DNA of 64,000 bases, from NCBI RefSeq assembly GCF_000189635.1, contig NW_002476519.1, forward strand, positions 3,142-67,141. Reading direction: 5' to 3'. Positions 14,961 to 29,103 of this stretch are shown piece after piece. Numbering within the stretch: position 1 is the stretch's first letter; every line of letters begins with the position of its first letter. Made by a program: the position numbers and the translations under genes. The notes under the pieces are model-generated. The model did no database searches. It was not told where the DNA came from and was given only the letters and a program-made list of their open reading frames with translations. The stretch comes from Tetrahymena thermophila SB210. Taxonomy: Eukaryota; Ciliophora; Oligohymenophorea; Hymenostomatida; Tetrahymenidae.

Positions 14961-17900
14961 TAAAAAGGCATTTAACTCTAAAATTATAACATAAAATAAT
15001 AATTTTCCATTTTTTGTACGATTATTCTTGTAAAGAGGAGAATTAAATTTTTTGCATTTTTTATAAAAGAATCTTTGTATTAATTTGAAATAATGACTCA
15101 TTATTTTATTTAAGGAGGTTGATTGACTAAATGGGGTATTTTATTTTCAATTTTTAGGTTGAAATGAAAGTTGATCTTTCACTTCCTCGACTTATAAAAT
15201 AACAATAATAATAAAAGTAGAAAATAAAAAAGAAATTGAAGTTAATATTTGGTAATAGTTAGCAACATCATTTTAAATCAAATTTAATTAATTTATCTTT
15301 GCAAAATTGTTCTAGTCTTTTTCTTACCATGATTTAATTAATTGTAAATTAACAATTTATCCAACATAATCTACTTTCTATTTTAAAAAAAATATTTCTA
15401 TAAAAATCATTACTAAAATGGTCAATACCATAACATAAAAATAGTTTCTAAATTATAAATATTAAGCCCAATAGCCAAAAGAGAGTGATGGAAAAGAAGC
15501 TAATTAAAATATTAAATTAGAAAAAATTTTGGTTTTCCCTTTTTCATTTAGTGCGTTGATTAAATGTTAAGAAGGTATTTTAACAAATGTAAAGTAAGAA
15601 TAGGATAAAATACCACATATTTAATTAAAAAAGCTTGAATATAAATATTTAAACAAATCTAAAATATCTTTAAGTATAAATATGATGTTACTCTTAAAAG
15701 GTATTTATATAGAAAGATAAATAAAGTTTTTCTTACAAATTTATTGAAAGTGTAAGAAAACATGAAATTGAGTGTTCAACGATATATAATATTTTTAATG
15801 TCTTTATAAGATAATTGATTTATTAAAATAGCTTATAATGTAGAGTAATATGTGTGTGGATTTATGTTTGTTAAAACAATTTAAACTTTCATAAGCAAAT
15901 ACTAATATAAATTATAGAAAGTTTACTCTCTAAAAAACTTGATGAAGAAGAAAGTCATTAATTGAATTTAATATTAAAATTTTTTATATTTAATTATAAA
16001 TTAAAAAGATGAAGTATTTGGCTTCATGTTTTCATAAAAAGAATATAGTTCGAATTTATTTAAATTTTGAACCTAAAAAATATAAAATTATTTGCATATC
16101 TACTATAAGTTCGAAATCCTATCCACTTTTGTATCTTTTAGTTAAATCTAAATCTATCTTAATTAATATTAACATCTCATTGTGATTTACCCACAGTATA
16201 AATGAAAATAAATTAAATTTTAAGTTTTAATCAAATACTTTTCTTAAATTGAAAAAATCTTTCAAGTTTAACTTTACAAAATATCCTTATTAAATTTTGA
16301 AGAAAGAAGAAGAAGATTTAGATTGAATTCAAACAAATAATTGTGACTTTTTGAATAAATCAATCAATCAATCAATTTTTAATCTTTAATTTACTTTATA
16401 AAAATCAAAATTTAATTAATCATTTGCTTTATCTTTTTTTTATATTTGCTAAATATTGATTAATAATTAGGCTTAATTTTTAGCATTTCTTCTAGTAATC
16501 TAAGCTTGTATCTATAATTGATTTTAATCATTGATTTTTTTTTCATACGAAAATTAAAAAAAAGTGATAATCATCATTAAAAATACAAAAAGATAAATAG
16601 TAAGCAAAATAAATATAATTTCCCCACTTTTAATTAATTTTCTTAACAACATTTTAAGTAAATGTAAGCATATGAAAATATTCTACATTAACTAATATGA
16701 AATTAAGGCAATTTATACAGATATATATTTAGTAGTAACAAAAATGTTTTAATATTTTAGAAAAGAATAAATGAATGAATGTTTACTCTATTTTAACAAT
16801 CATCTAATATTATTTAAAGATACATATTTAAAAATACTAGATATTAAAGCTAAATAACAAATGAATAATTTTTTTAATTTAATGACTCGCTAATGCATTA
16901 ATATGTAAGCCAAAAAAAAAATATAAAGAAAAATAACTACCATTTTTTTTATTAAACCTCAAAATAATTTGTTCGTTTCTTATTTTTAGTCAAATTTTGC
17001 TTATATTTTAGACTCAATATAAGATTAATAAATAGCATAGCAAGAAGAACGACAGGATATTTAGCTTTTTTTTGTAATAAAAGAATCAGTCCGTGTTTGT
17101 CTGTTTAATCTAACAAATATTTATAAAATAAATCAAATTGGTTTTAATTACACATTTTTATATAACCATTTCAAGGACAAAGCATTTCATAAATAAAGTT
17201 ACTTTTTTTCTAATTAATTAAGGAATTTTTTGAGAAAAGGTGATATTTTGATTTTTAATCAGTAAAATATAATCCACAAATTTAATTAAATACATAAAAA
17301 GGTTATGATGATTTTATCTTGCTAGTACTATTTCGCAAAATATTCAACTTAAAATTGAATTAAAAGATAATTAAGCAAGCATAAATACATTATTGCTGAT
17401 ACGTCACTTACCTTAAGATAAAAAGACTAACATAGTTAGTATGCTCCTTATTCTGTAATTTAAAAATATTTTTATAGCTATTACTGAAATTACAATGAAT
17501 AATAGAGGTATGAGGATTTTTATTGATACCATATGACCTTTCAACTTTTAACTTTTGTTGAAAAACTAAATCGGTCCATGAAAGTTGTTTTTAAATTTTT
17601 AAAAGTAAAATTTTATCAAAGTCAAAACTTGAAGTAAGTTGGCAAAATTAAGGTTTATTGAATAAGTTTGATTTTTCAAAAACCTATTAATTGAAAATAT
17701 CCAATTTACATTATTTGAGAATTTAACGAAAAGTTAATTATTAAAAATGATATATTTAATAGATTATAAGTTTTTACTACTTGATGGGTAAGAAGACATA
17801 AAAATAAAAATTTAATGTTTAGTTTAATTTAATTTAAGCTTTTATACAAATAAAGATTATTTTTTCTTAAATAATAGAAAAACTTTGTTTAAAACAAGTT

Positions 17901-17973
17901 AAATAATGATCTGAAAATAATAATATTTAATTATAAATAAATAAATAAAAATAAATATTAAAAACTTCTAAAA
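14960..17973 (+). repeat. Upstream element, copy C (precedes gene C)
   Basis: Third full copy. Landmarks: a TTATTCTTGTAAAGAGGAG block near 15024, CCACATATTTAATTAAA at 15613, CCCACAGTATAAATGAAA near 16190, and CCACAAATTTAATTAAATAC at 17274, about 700 bp before the start codon of gene C. The order and spacing match copies A and B. No coding potential seen. Confidence 0.75.
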
Positions 17974-19620
17974 ATGAATTAGACCAAGATATTAATTGCT
18001 ATTTTATCTTTGACTTTATTGATTGTTAAAGCTTAAACTAGAAACTTTTTAGGTACTTAAATTCGAAACCAGCAAAGCACTTAAAATTCTTATGGAGAGA
18101 AAGAAGCAGGAGATTTATTCTATGTAGATAAAGAAAGTAGTTTAGAACGTCATCTATAAAACACAAGAGGTAATGGAGGTCAGGTGGGACAATAAGGAGG
18201 CTAATAAGGACCTTAAAGAGGTTTAGAAGGTCAATAATAACAAGGCTAAGGTAGTCAATAAGGAGACTAATAAGGATTTTAAGAATTCCAAGGAACATAA
18301 GGAGGATAAGATGGTCAATAATAAGGAGGCTAATAGGGTTCTTAAGGAGGTCAATAATAAGGTGACTAATAAGGTTCTAAAGGAGGCTAATAAGGACCTT
18401 AAGGAGGTTTAGGAGGTCAATAATAACGAGGCTAAGGTAGTCAATAAGGATTTTAAGAATTCCAAGGAAGATAAGGAGGATAAGATAGTTAATAATAAGG
18501 AGGCTAGTAGGGTTCTTAAGGAGGTCAATCATAAGGTGACTAATAAGGTTCTAAAGGAGGCTAATAGAGAGGGTAGTAAGGAAAACAAGGAAAAAGTAGT
18601 CAATAAGGAGGCTAATAAGGTTCCTAAGGAGGTAAATAATAGGATCACTAATAAGATTCTTAAGGAGGTTAATTATAGGGCAACTAATAAGGTTCTTAAG
18701 TAGGTCGATAATAAGGTGACTAATAAGGTTCTTAAGGAAGTCAATAATAAGGTGAGTAATAAGATTCTTAAGGAGGTCAACAGTAAGGAGGCTAATAAAT
18801 AGGATAGTAAGGACAATAAGAAGGCTAATAAGGTTTTTAAGCAGGTTAATAATAAGGAGGCTAATAGGGTTCTTAAGGAGGCTAGTAAGGTTCATAAGGA
18901 GGTCAATAATAGGATGACTAATAAAGTTCTTAAGGAGGTCAATAATAAGGAGGCTAATCAAGAGGGTAGCAAATACAATAAGGCGGCTAATAAGGTTCTT
19001 AAGGAAGTCAGTAATAAGGTGACTAATAAAGTTCTTAAATAGGTCAGTAATAAGGTGGCTAATAAGGTTCCTAAGGAGGTCAATAATAGGGTGACTAATA
19101 AGGTTCTTAAGGATGTCAATAATAAGGAGGTTAATAAAACTCTTAAGGAGGTCAAAAATAAGGAGATTAATAAAGAGGGTAGTAAGGAAAAGGAGGAAAA
19201 GGTAGTCAATAACAGGGTGACTAATAAGGTTCTAAAGGAGGTCAATAATAAGGAGGCTAATAAAAAGGATAGTAAGAAAAAGGAGGAAAAGGTGGTCAAT
19301 AAGGAGGCTAATAAGGTTCCTAAAGAGGTCAATAATAGGATGACTAATAAGATTCTTAAGGATTAGAAATTTTAATATTTTATATTGTTTATTTTTTTTA
19401 TTTAATAATTAAATACTTTTAATAAATAATTGATTGGATGATAATAATAATAATAATTATTATTATTATTATTAGAAATTTTTTTGAAAAAATTTAATTG
19501 TTAAATAAATATAATAAAACTAATTAAATTAGTAGTTAAGTCAAAAATACTTTGTATCAAAGTTTTGATTATTATTTATTCAAATTATTTAACGTAGATT
19601 CTTAATAATTAAAATATTGA
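17974..19620 (+). CDS. Secreted Gly/Gln-rich tandem-repeat protein C, with aberrant 3' end
   Basis: Signal peptide (about 1-20, starts MNQTKI, ends VKA), pro-region NFLGTQIRNQQSTQ and ESSLERHLQNTRGNGGQ, then a degenerate repeat region. Units such as GGQQQGGQ, QQGSQGGQ and QQGDQQGS are more diverged than in A or B, with Lys, Ser, Asp and Leu substitutions. The repeat region ends at about 19365. The C-terminal tail, TGA and immediate 3' flank that A and B share are absent. The sequence jumps to the AATACTTTTAATAAATAATTG block that is 3' UTR in the paralogues. The frame therefore stays open through a former UTR to the first TGA at 19618-19620 (548 codons), adding about 80 Asn/Ile/Phe-rich residues. 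Either it is translated with this tail or it is decaying. The N-terminal part is confident; the end is not. Confidence 0.65.
19439..19475. repeat. ATA/ATT palindromic triplet run
   Basis: An ATA run followed directly by an ATT run, so the two halves are self-complementary and could form a hairpin or cruciform. It sits where gene C and its 3' flank differ from the paralogues. Confidence 0.6.
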
Positions 19621-19649
19621 AAAAATTTTATATTGATATTCTCTGATAA

Positions 19650-21680
19650 TTTTTTTTTTCTTTAATTAAGAAATCTTTTTTTTTTTTATATCTGGATTTA
19701 TTTAGTTAAACAGTTTGTAAAAACAAATAAATATAAATTACAGAAATTTTATTGACTTAAAAACTTGAGCATCAATATGAAGAAGAAAAATATTCAAATC
19801 AATTAAAGAAAACTCTTAAATTGAATTAAACACCAAAAAGATGGTGAAGTATTTTGCTGATTTCAGATTTTATAAAATGAAAAATGATAAATATTTAGAA
19901 TTTATTTAAATCTGTAACCTAAAAAATATCAAACTATTTACATTTCTTTCCTCAAGTTGGAGATCTCATCAAATTTTGTATTTTTTAGTTAAATCTAAAT
20001 CTTAATTAATATTAATATCTATCAATCTCTTTGTGATTTTCCCCCAGTATAAATGAAAATAAATTGAATCAAATTTTTGATCAAATACTTTTATTTAATT
20101 GTAAATCCTTTCTAATTTAACTTTACAAAATATCCTGATTACATTTGAAGAAATAATAAGATTGAATTCAAACAAATAAATTTAACTTTTTTAATAAAAC
20201 AATTTTTTTATATTGAATTTACTTTATCAAAATTACGATTTAATAAATTATTTTTTTTATCTTTTAAATTAGTAATGGCTAAATATTAATTTTTTTTATT
20301 TAAACTTAGTTTTTAATAACTATCAGAATTTTTTATAATGCCATTTTTTGAGATCTAAACTTGTATTTGATTTTTCGTCTTTGGTTCTATTTTACATAGA
20401 AAAATTAAAAAAAAGGTTATCATTATCATTAAAAATACAAAAAATAAAGAGTAACAAAAAATAAATTTCCCACTTTTAATTAATTTTTCAAAACTGCTGT
20501 TTGAATAAATGCAAGTTTACTAAAATATTCTTCTTTAATTAATATGAAATCAATCGAGGCAATTTATTCAGAAAGATATTTTGTAATAACAAAGATATTT
20601 TAGCACACATATCTAAAAGGTATTTATTACAAAATACTTGATATTAAAGCTAAATGACAAATAAATAATATTTTAAATTTTATTATCTCAATAAAACATT
20701 TTGAAATAAATTAGAAATTTAGTCAAGTTTTATTTACATTATAAAAAGAATAAAGCTGAGACTATTTAGCTTGCTTTTTTTGTAATAAAAACAAATCAAA
20801 TATAGATGAATTTATTTTTTATCTTGATAGATTATTCAATCAAATATGTTTTTGGTTATTTGAATTGAAAAATATATTTATAAATTTTTAACTTAATTAA
20901 ACACTTAAGTTAACCATAATAAAGATGGATTTTTTAATACAAAATTAAGAAAAAGCAATGATTGGTATTGTCTCTCTGTCTGTATGTTTTTATTTTATCT
21001 TACAGATTTTTAAAATATAGTCAAATAGGTTTGAATTTACATGTTTTTATATAATATTTTCACTGATAAAATAATTCATAAATTAAATACATTTTTCCTA
21101 GCTAGCTAAACAATTTTGAAGAGAAAAGAGGGTATATTTATTTTAATTCAGTTAAATATATTCCACAAATTTAAATAAATAAATAGATACATTTATTTTG
21201 ATGATTTTGTCTTGATAGTTAACTATTTAGTAAAAATATTCTATATCAAATTCAATTGGAAGAAGATCATTCATTATAAATATATTATATCTAATAGATA
21301 ATTTTGTCTTGATAGTTAACAATTTAGTAAAAATATTCTATATCAAATTCAATTGGAAGAATATCATTCATTATAAATATATTATATACAATATATCATT
21401 AAACTGAAGATGAAAATACTACCATAATAAGTATGATGTTCCTTAGTTAATAATTTAAAATATTTTTATAGTTATAATAGAAATTAAAATGAATAATAAA
21501 ATTATGAGGATTTAAATTGATTTCAGTATAACCATAATTCAATCTCTTTCTTAAATTAGAAAAATAAATTGGTTCATGATAATGATTTCTGATCATTTAA
21601 ATTAGATAGAACTTTCTTAATTGTCAACCAACAAATAGAGTTTGATATTTATTTTTATTTTTAAGAGGGTGTTATCCATT
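19650..21680 (+). repeat. Orphan upstream element (copy 4)
   Basis: Matches the second two-thirds of copy C in order: ATTATCTATTTAGTTAAA-like start, CCCCCAGTATAAATGAAAAT near 20041, a TTTCCCACTTTTAATTAATT block near 20465, and TTCCACAAATTTAAATAAAT at 21161. It breaks off about 500 bp after the second box, before any signal-peptide gene would begin, and runs into the next unit. A local duplication of about 90 bp (ATTTTGTCTTGATAGTTAAC) lies at 21207-21390. Confidence 0.65.
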
Positions 21681-21689
21681 TTTTTGACT

Positions 21690-24150
21690 CATAAAATGAA
21701 ATTTTGGAGGGGTTTTAAATGAAGTTTATTTAGATATTGAATAAGAAATAATTTAGATTTATATCCTCATAATTTTCATCATTCAAATTAAAATAGTTTG
21801 CCTAAATAATAAAAATCTAATTTTATCAGTAATCTTTAAATTAAAAGTATAAAACGCCACAAATTTAATTAAAAAATATATCTATCAGAAATCATATTTT
21901 GATAGACAAATTCTTCAAAATTTTGTTAAATTCTTTCGAAGAGCAATTAATTTTTTTTTGATAATCTTACACTTAAAAATGTGATCTGAGATGATATTTA
22001 ATGTTAAATAGTATTTATATAGATAGATATTTATTTACAGGCTAAATGATTGAAAATATGTAAAAAAGCAGATCTTATCCAAAGCAGAAAAATCTTATTT
22101 TTACTTTATCAATCTTTTATATATAAATTAAAATAATTTGATTTGTTATAAAAATTATATTACAATTTTTAAATTATATTAAAATTATTTTTTGTTAGCT
22201 CATTAACTAATCAGTATTCAGTTAATAAATTGTTTGTCAATTAAATGTAGTGTCAATAGATATGAAATAATTTTTATTTTTAATCAATTGTTAATATGAT
22301 GAATGGATGGATGAAGTACTTGATTTAATATTTTCATAATATTTCTATCATTTATGAACAAAATAGATTAATATATTTAGGATTTACTAAATCCAATTAA
22401 AGGATAGTAAAATAACAAACAGTTTACATTTCTTTACTTTAATTCAAAAATCAATATTTTGTTACTTTTAATTAGATCAGAAAATTGCTTTAATACAAAC
22501 TAACATCTAATTTTTATTAGCACCCAGTAATAAAGAAAAATAAATTAATACCATATTTTAATCAAATATTTGTGTTTCCTATGAGAAACATTTTTAAAAT
22601 TTGAATTGATAAAATATTCTACTTAATTGTAAGTAAAGATAATAAATAAACAATATTGATTTCTAGCAAACAAAATTATATTTTTAAATAAAAAAATCAT
22701 GATTTTACTTTACTAAAAGTTATTCCATAAAAAATTAGATAATTCTTTCAAATTGATATTCACTATTTCAAAATGTCTTATATTTGAATTTAACATTACA
22801 ATCAATCTAATTCATTTTTTAGAAGTTAGTTATCTTATATTTAGAATGTTATGATCATTAATTATCAAAAATGAATTAATTTTTAGTGTTAAAGTTAATT
22901 AATATTACAAAAATCCCCATTTTAATATATCTTTATTAACTAAAATTTGAATAACTCAAATAAAATAATCTACATACATTAATTCATGTTAAAACCAGAG
23001 AAATTATGTATTAAAATAAATATTTTTTCATTTTAATAAGAAAAAAGAGGTGAATATATATCTTGTGGTAAAATTTTAAAATTTACTTTAATTTAGAAAT
23101 GAATAAATATAAAGTAGAATTTTTCTAAAAATAATATCTAAAAGCAATGTTTTATATTAGAGTAATTTCAATATATGGTAACATCAAATACATGTTTTAT
23201 ATATCTTTATTTAATAGAATAATGGGAACTTGAAAAGAAACTTCAATTTGAGATAAATTGATACAATTAATTTAAAAAGAATTAAAAGTAAATAAAACTT
23301 AAGCTCAAATTATTCTTTTCTTTCAAGAAATTAATTGACTAAGTTACAATTGAAGAACATTGTAAAGTATATTATATCAAATTTGTGAACATGAATTTAT
23401 TTTAGTTTTCTTTGATAGCAATATATTTTCTCATCTGCTAAATATAAAATATATAAGAATAACAAGTAGATTTTATGAAAAATATTCTTACTTATATAGA
23501 TTTAATGAATATATTAGTTAAATAAATGAAAAATACCATACATTAACTTAAATTCATTCTATAGAAGTAAAAAAGTAAAAATGATTATCCTTTTTTTGAA
23601 TATATTTTCTTTTTAATTAGGACTTTGTATAATATTCTATTTAAATTTAATTAAATGTGGAAATTTAGATTTATTCTTTTACATAGTTTCATTCTAAAGT
23701 GTAGTTTTTTAATAATAAAAGAAAATAAAAATAGCAAAATCATTGAAAAGGTTGTGTTTACTTTATCAATGTTTGCTATTCTCATAAATTTTATTTATTA
23801 ATTTCATTTGAATAAATACTATGATAATATAATTCTTTTAAAAAAGTTGTAGGTTGTCATGAAAATATAAACATGCTTGCTATTTGGCTAATGGAATTTG
23901 AGAAAAAAGATATTTTGATTGTTAGTTAATCAGTAAAATAAAAACCACAACTTTAATTAAATAAATAAATATCTTTTGAAGATTTTATCTTTTGATTAAA
24001 TCTTTATAAAACATTCCTTGTTTTTCAACTAAAGTACTTTAAAGTGTAAATTAATACCTACTTTCTACTAATTAATATTAAGGATAAAAACTTTTTTAGC
24101 TATATCTTGAAAAAGGGGATATTCAGCTGAATTAAAAATATGACAGAATA
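21690..24150 (+). repeat. Diverged orphan upstream element R1
   Basis: Carries the same series of landmarks in diverged form: CCACAAATTTAATTAAAA at 21857, CACCCAGTAATAAAGAAAAA near 22521, a TCCCCATTTTAATATATCTT block near 22914, AAAGATATTTTGATTGTTAG near 23906 and CCACAACTTTAATTAAATA at 23945. Closely matches R4 (30340-32840), and R2 and R3 in part. No gene follows it; the next unit begins within about 200 bp of its end. Confidence 0.65.
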
Positions 24151-24175
24151 TAATAATAATTACCTTAATACTTCT

Positions 24176-24224
24176 AACCTCTAACCTCGAAATAGTTATT
24201 TTTTTGGAGTCGAGGTAAGAGGTT
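24176..24224. repeat. 15-bp hairpin at the R1/R2 junction
   Basis: The arm AACCTCTAACCTCGA (24176-24190) pairs with TCGAGGTAAGAGGTT (24210-24224) at 14 of 15 positions around a 19-nt loop. It is conspicuously GC-richer than its surroundings and sits exactly between two repeat units. It could be a fold-back left by rearrangement, a terminator-like structure or a breakpoint hotspot. Confidence 0.7.
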
Positions 24225-26270
24225 ATTTTAGATATTAAATAAGAAAAAAAATTTGATTAATCCTAATAGTTTTCATTCAAATTACAGTGTTTAGAATAAT
24301 ACAAATCTAATTTAATTAGTAATCAGCAAAAATTAAAAGTATAAAATGCCACAAATTTAATTAAAAAATTTAGCTATATGATATCATTTTTTGAGGTAAA
24401 TTATTCAAATTTTCAAAATACTTTCTATCACTTATGAACAAAATAGATACAAATATTTATATAATATATTATTGTTTTACAGAATAGCAAGATAACAAAC
24501 TGTTTACATTTTTTTTCTTGATTTCAAAATTGAATCTAATCTTTTTACTTTTATTTAAATCGAAAATTGTTTTGATACAAACTAACAACTAATTTTTATT
24601 AGCATGAGTAAAAAAGAAAAATAAATGAAAACAAATATTTTAATCAAAAATTTGTTTTTCGTATTAGAGACATTTTTCTAATTCAAATTAATAAAATATT
24701 CTACTTAATTGTAAAATTTATTTATAAACTGGATTTAGCTCAAGCAAACAAAATTATCTTTTTAAGTAAAAAAACCTACTATATTGATATTCACTATTTT
24801 AAATAATCTTAGATTTAAATTTTGTTTTTAAACCTATCTAATTCCCATACTTTAAAAGTTAATTATCTGAGATTGACTGTGATGAAAATTAATTATCAAA
24901 AATAAATTAATTTTTAGTAAAAGTAAATTAATATTACAAAATTTCCCCATTTTAATTTATCTTTCTTAACTGAATTATTAAAGAATTCAAATAAAATAAT
25001 CTAGATTTATTTACTTTAAAATGAAAGAGATGATGTATTAAGTTTGATATTTTTTGATTTTAATAAGAATAAGGAGGTGAATATATTGTGATAAAATTTT
25101 ATCATCAATTTTAGTTTTGAAATGTATAAATATATAGTATTATTATTATTGTAAAAATTATTTTAAAAAGAAGGTTTTGTTTAAGAATAATTTTGGTATA
25201 AAATTACTTCAAATACATGTTTTATACATTTTTTTAAATAGATTAATAGGAACTTGAAACAAAACTTTAGTTTGAGATAAATTGATACAATAAATTAAAA
25301 AAAAATAAATCATCGCTTCGAATTTATTCTTATTTTCCACATAATTAATTGAATAAATTACAGTTGAAGAACATTGTAAAGTATATCATATCAAATTTAA
25401 TTAGCTTGAATTTATTAATTTTAGTTTTCTCTACTTAAACTGTTAAACATGTTTGATAGAATATACAACATATTTTAAGTATATTTTTAACACACTATTT
25501 TCTCTCATCTGTTAAATATAAAATATATATGGTAATAACAAGTATATTTTATGAAAGAAATTCTTACTTATATAGATTTTATACATATATAAGTTAAATA
25601 AAATCAAATATGAGATATTAACTTAAATTAATTCAGTAAAAGTAAATAGATAAAAATTATGATCCTTTTTTTGAGTATATTTTCTTATTAATTAGATCTT
25701 TGTATAATATTCTATTTAAAATTTAATTAAAATGTGGCTAATCTAGACTTAAAGTATTCATATCCAATACTTCATTCTAAAGAATAAATTTTTAATAAAT
25801 TAAAGAACATAGAAATAACAAAATAATTGAACAGGTAGTATTTGATTGATCTATGCTTGCTATTGGCATAAATTTTATTTGAAAAAATCCTTTTAAAAAA
25901 GAAGTATATTACAATAAAAATTTAAACAAACTTGTTTTTTTTCTAAATTAAATGAATTCGAGAAAAAAGATATTTTGATTGTTAGCATAATAAAAACCCC
26001 AATTTTAATTAAATAAATATCTTTTGAAGATTTTATCTTTTAATTAAATCTTCTTAAAATATTCTCTTTGTTTTTCAATTAAAATACTTTAAAGTGAAAA
26101 AAATTAATACCTACTTTTTACTGATTAATTTTAAGAATAAAAACTTTATTTACTTTTTATTAAAAAAAGGAATATTCAGAAGAAGCAAAAATAACCTTTA
26201 ATTTACAAGCCAATATAATCCACCGCAATATTATAATCACATTAACTACAATAAATAACTATAGATCACG
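24225..26270 (+). repeat. Diverged orphan upstream element R2
   Basis: Second copy of the diverged element: CCACAAATTTAATTAAAA at 24349, a TTCCCCATTTTAATTTATCT block near 24943, AAAGATATTTTGATTGTTAG near 25967, and the degenerate box CCCCAATTTTAATTAAATA near 25997. Shorter than R1. No gene follows. Confidence 0.6.
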
Positions 26271-26279
26271 ATACCCCTT

Positions 26280-27415
26280 CAAATTTTGAAATGTATAAAT
26301 ATAAAGTAGAATTTTTCTAAAAATAATATCTAAAAACAAGGTTTTACATAAGAGTAATTTAAATAAATGATAACTTCAAATACGCATTTTATATATCTCT
26401 ATTTAATATAATAATAGGAACTTGAAGAGAAACTTCATTTGAGATAAATTGATACAATTAATTTAAAAAGATTTAAAAATTAAATAAAACTTAAGATCAA
26501 ATTATTCTTTTCTTTCAAGAAATTAATTGACTAAATTACAGTTGAAGAATATTGTAAACTATATCATATCAAATTTATGAGCTTGAATTTATTAATTTTA
26601 GTTTTCTTTACTGAAACCTTTAATCATTTTTGAATAAAAAGTACAAGATATTTTAAAAATATATTTTCTCATCCGCTAAATATAAAATATAGAGGATCAA
26701 AAAGTAGGTTTTATGAAAAATATATTTATTTCTTTAGATTTAATGAGTTTATAAGTTAAATAAAATCAAAAATGTGATATTAACTTAAATTAATTCAATA
26801 AAAGTAAAAAAGTAAAAATGCTGATCCTTCTTTTGAATATATTTTCTTATTAATTAGGATTTTGTATAATATTCTATTTAAAATCAAATAAAAAATGACT
26901 AATTTAGATTTTATTCTTTTACCTAGCTTCATTCTAAAGAATAATTTTTCAAAATAAAAGAAAATAAAAATAACAAAATCATTAAAATAGTTGTATTTTT
27001 TTGATCCATGTTTGCTATTCTCATAAATTTTAATTATAAGTTTTATTTGAATAAATGCTATGATATTATAATTCTTTTAAAAAAGTATTAGGTTGTCATA
27101 AAAATATAAACATGCTTGCTATTTGGCTAATGGAATTTGATTAAAAAGATATTTTGATTGTTAGTTAATCAGTAAAATAAAAACCACAACTTTAATTAAA
27201 TTAATATCTTTTGAAGATTTTATCTTTTAATTAAATCTTTATAAAATATTCTCTTTGTTTTTCAATTAAAATACTTTAAAGTGAAAATTAAAACCTAATT
27301 TCTACTAATTAATATTATGGATAAAAAACATTATAAGCTATATATTGAAAAAGGGGATATTTAGCTGAATTAAAAATAATTCCTTAGTTACACATTTATA
27401 TAATCTACACAAAAA
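26280..27415 (+). repeat. Partial orphan upstream element R3
   Basis: Corresponds to the distal half of R1 and R4. It is near-identical by eye to 31725-32845: GGAACTTGAAGAGAAACTTC at 26416, AAAGATATTTTGATTGTTAG near 27146, CCACAACTTTAATTAAATT at 27184, and TTAGTTACACATTTATATAA near 27383. The proximal half is missing. It abuts the element of gene D. Confidence 0.65.
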
Positions 27416-29103
27416 TTTACCATAAATAAAAATTAATTAAAAAAAAATGACTTAGAACAAACAATTTCAAATATATTTTTATTTAATTTTAAACTCATTA
27501 ATAGATACCCAAACCATTAGATTTTAATTAGGTGTTTGGTTATATTATGAATTAAATAATTAAAAAAAACTAAAAATTCAAAACCGATTAATTCTTTTCT
27601 TCAAAGAAATTAATTGATTTAATTACAGTTTGATAATATTGTAAACTGTATATTTTCAAATTTAATAAAATTTAATTTGTTAATATATTTTAGCTAAATT
27701 TACAAAAGCTTTTAAAAATGTTTGATAAGAAATGTAAAATATTTTAAAGTATAGTTATAACACACTATATTCTCTTATTTGATAAATTTAAATGAATGGA
27801 GGGAGATTACAAGCAGATTTTTGAAATATTTTATTATTTATGTAAATTTAATGAATTTCTTAATTAAATAGAATGAAAAATGTCATATGTTTTAGAATAA
27901 GGTCATTTATTAATAATAAAATAAAAATATTGCTACATATTTTGAAGATTTTCTTGTTAATAACCACTTTTTAAATTATTCTACTTAAAATTTAATTTCA
28001 AATTCAATTAATTTCCTAACTGACTGACTCATCAATCGCTAATTTTTAGAATTTTGTATTAAAATATTTATATTGAATTAAGCTGTGATACAGTAAAAAA
28101 AGCTTTTTAATGATAAAATAAAAAAGGGAATAAAGTAAATTAATTATATGGTTGGATTAATTTGATCATTTGACTATTTATTTTAATTCGATTGATTATA
28201 GTTATAAATTTTACTTTATTAATTGCTATCATAAAATGAATTGTTATCAAAATGTAGAAAATCTGAAAAAAATTCAACATTAAATTGGTTTTTTTTCTAA
28301 TTTAAACAAATTTGAGATAAAAAGATATTTTGACTATGAGTCAGTAAAATAAAGACTAAATTTTAGCTAAATAAATATCTTAATTTTTTTAATTAAAATT
28401 TCATAAAATATTCTACTTACAATGAAATAGAAATCCTATTAAGTTTAAACATACCAACTTTCAAAATTGATATTTTGATTAAAAGCGCCATTAACTAAAT
28501 TAAGATGATATTCAAAATAATTTTTATTCAAACAAATGAAATTCTATTGATAGGTTAAATTGAGAGTATTTTAATTGATATTTGTATTTAACTTTAATAA
28601 TTTATACATACCATCAAACCTCTAATTTAAATTTTTCTTAATATTATTTTTGCTATAGAAATAATTAGTATAACAAAATTTTAATCAAATTTAAAATATA
28701 AATGTTATAATTTATACTTTTGGAAAGTATGGTATATATTTAATTAATAATTGTGTTTCATATCTATAATATTCTCTTTATTTAAAATCACATATTAATT
28801 TTATCTTTCGAAAAATGATTAATTGAAAAAATCAAATTTAGTATTACTATTTTAAAGAATTTAATTAATTTAATTGTTTAAAATTAAAATTGATAGATTA
28901 TTTAATTTTAATATTTATTTAAGGGGTAGGCAGAAATGAAAATAAAAATATGATTTAATTTTAATTTTATTTTAAATATCTAATATTTATAACTTCTTTT
29001 TTAAGTGAGCTAAATTTTTTATTTAAATAGGTGTTCTATCCATGATATGAAATTTAAAATATTAAATTAATAAATTAATAACTAAATAAAAACTACCAAA
29101 AAA
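27415..29103 (+). repeat. Upstream element of gene D
   Basis: Diverged upstream element leading into gene D. Its first 1.3 kb (to about 28690) is duplicated at 40445-41705, sharing AAAAGCGCCATTAACTAAAT and TTTTTGCTATAGAAATAATT. The GATATTTTGACTATGAGTCA block near 28326 is the counterpart of the second-box region and lies about 780 bp before the start codon of gene D, as in units A-C. Confidence 0.65.
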
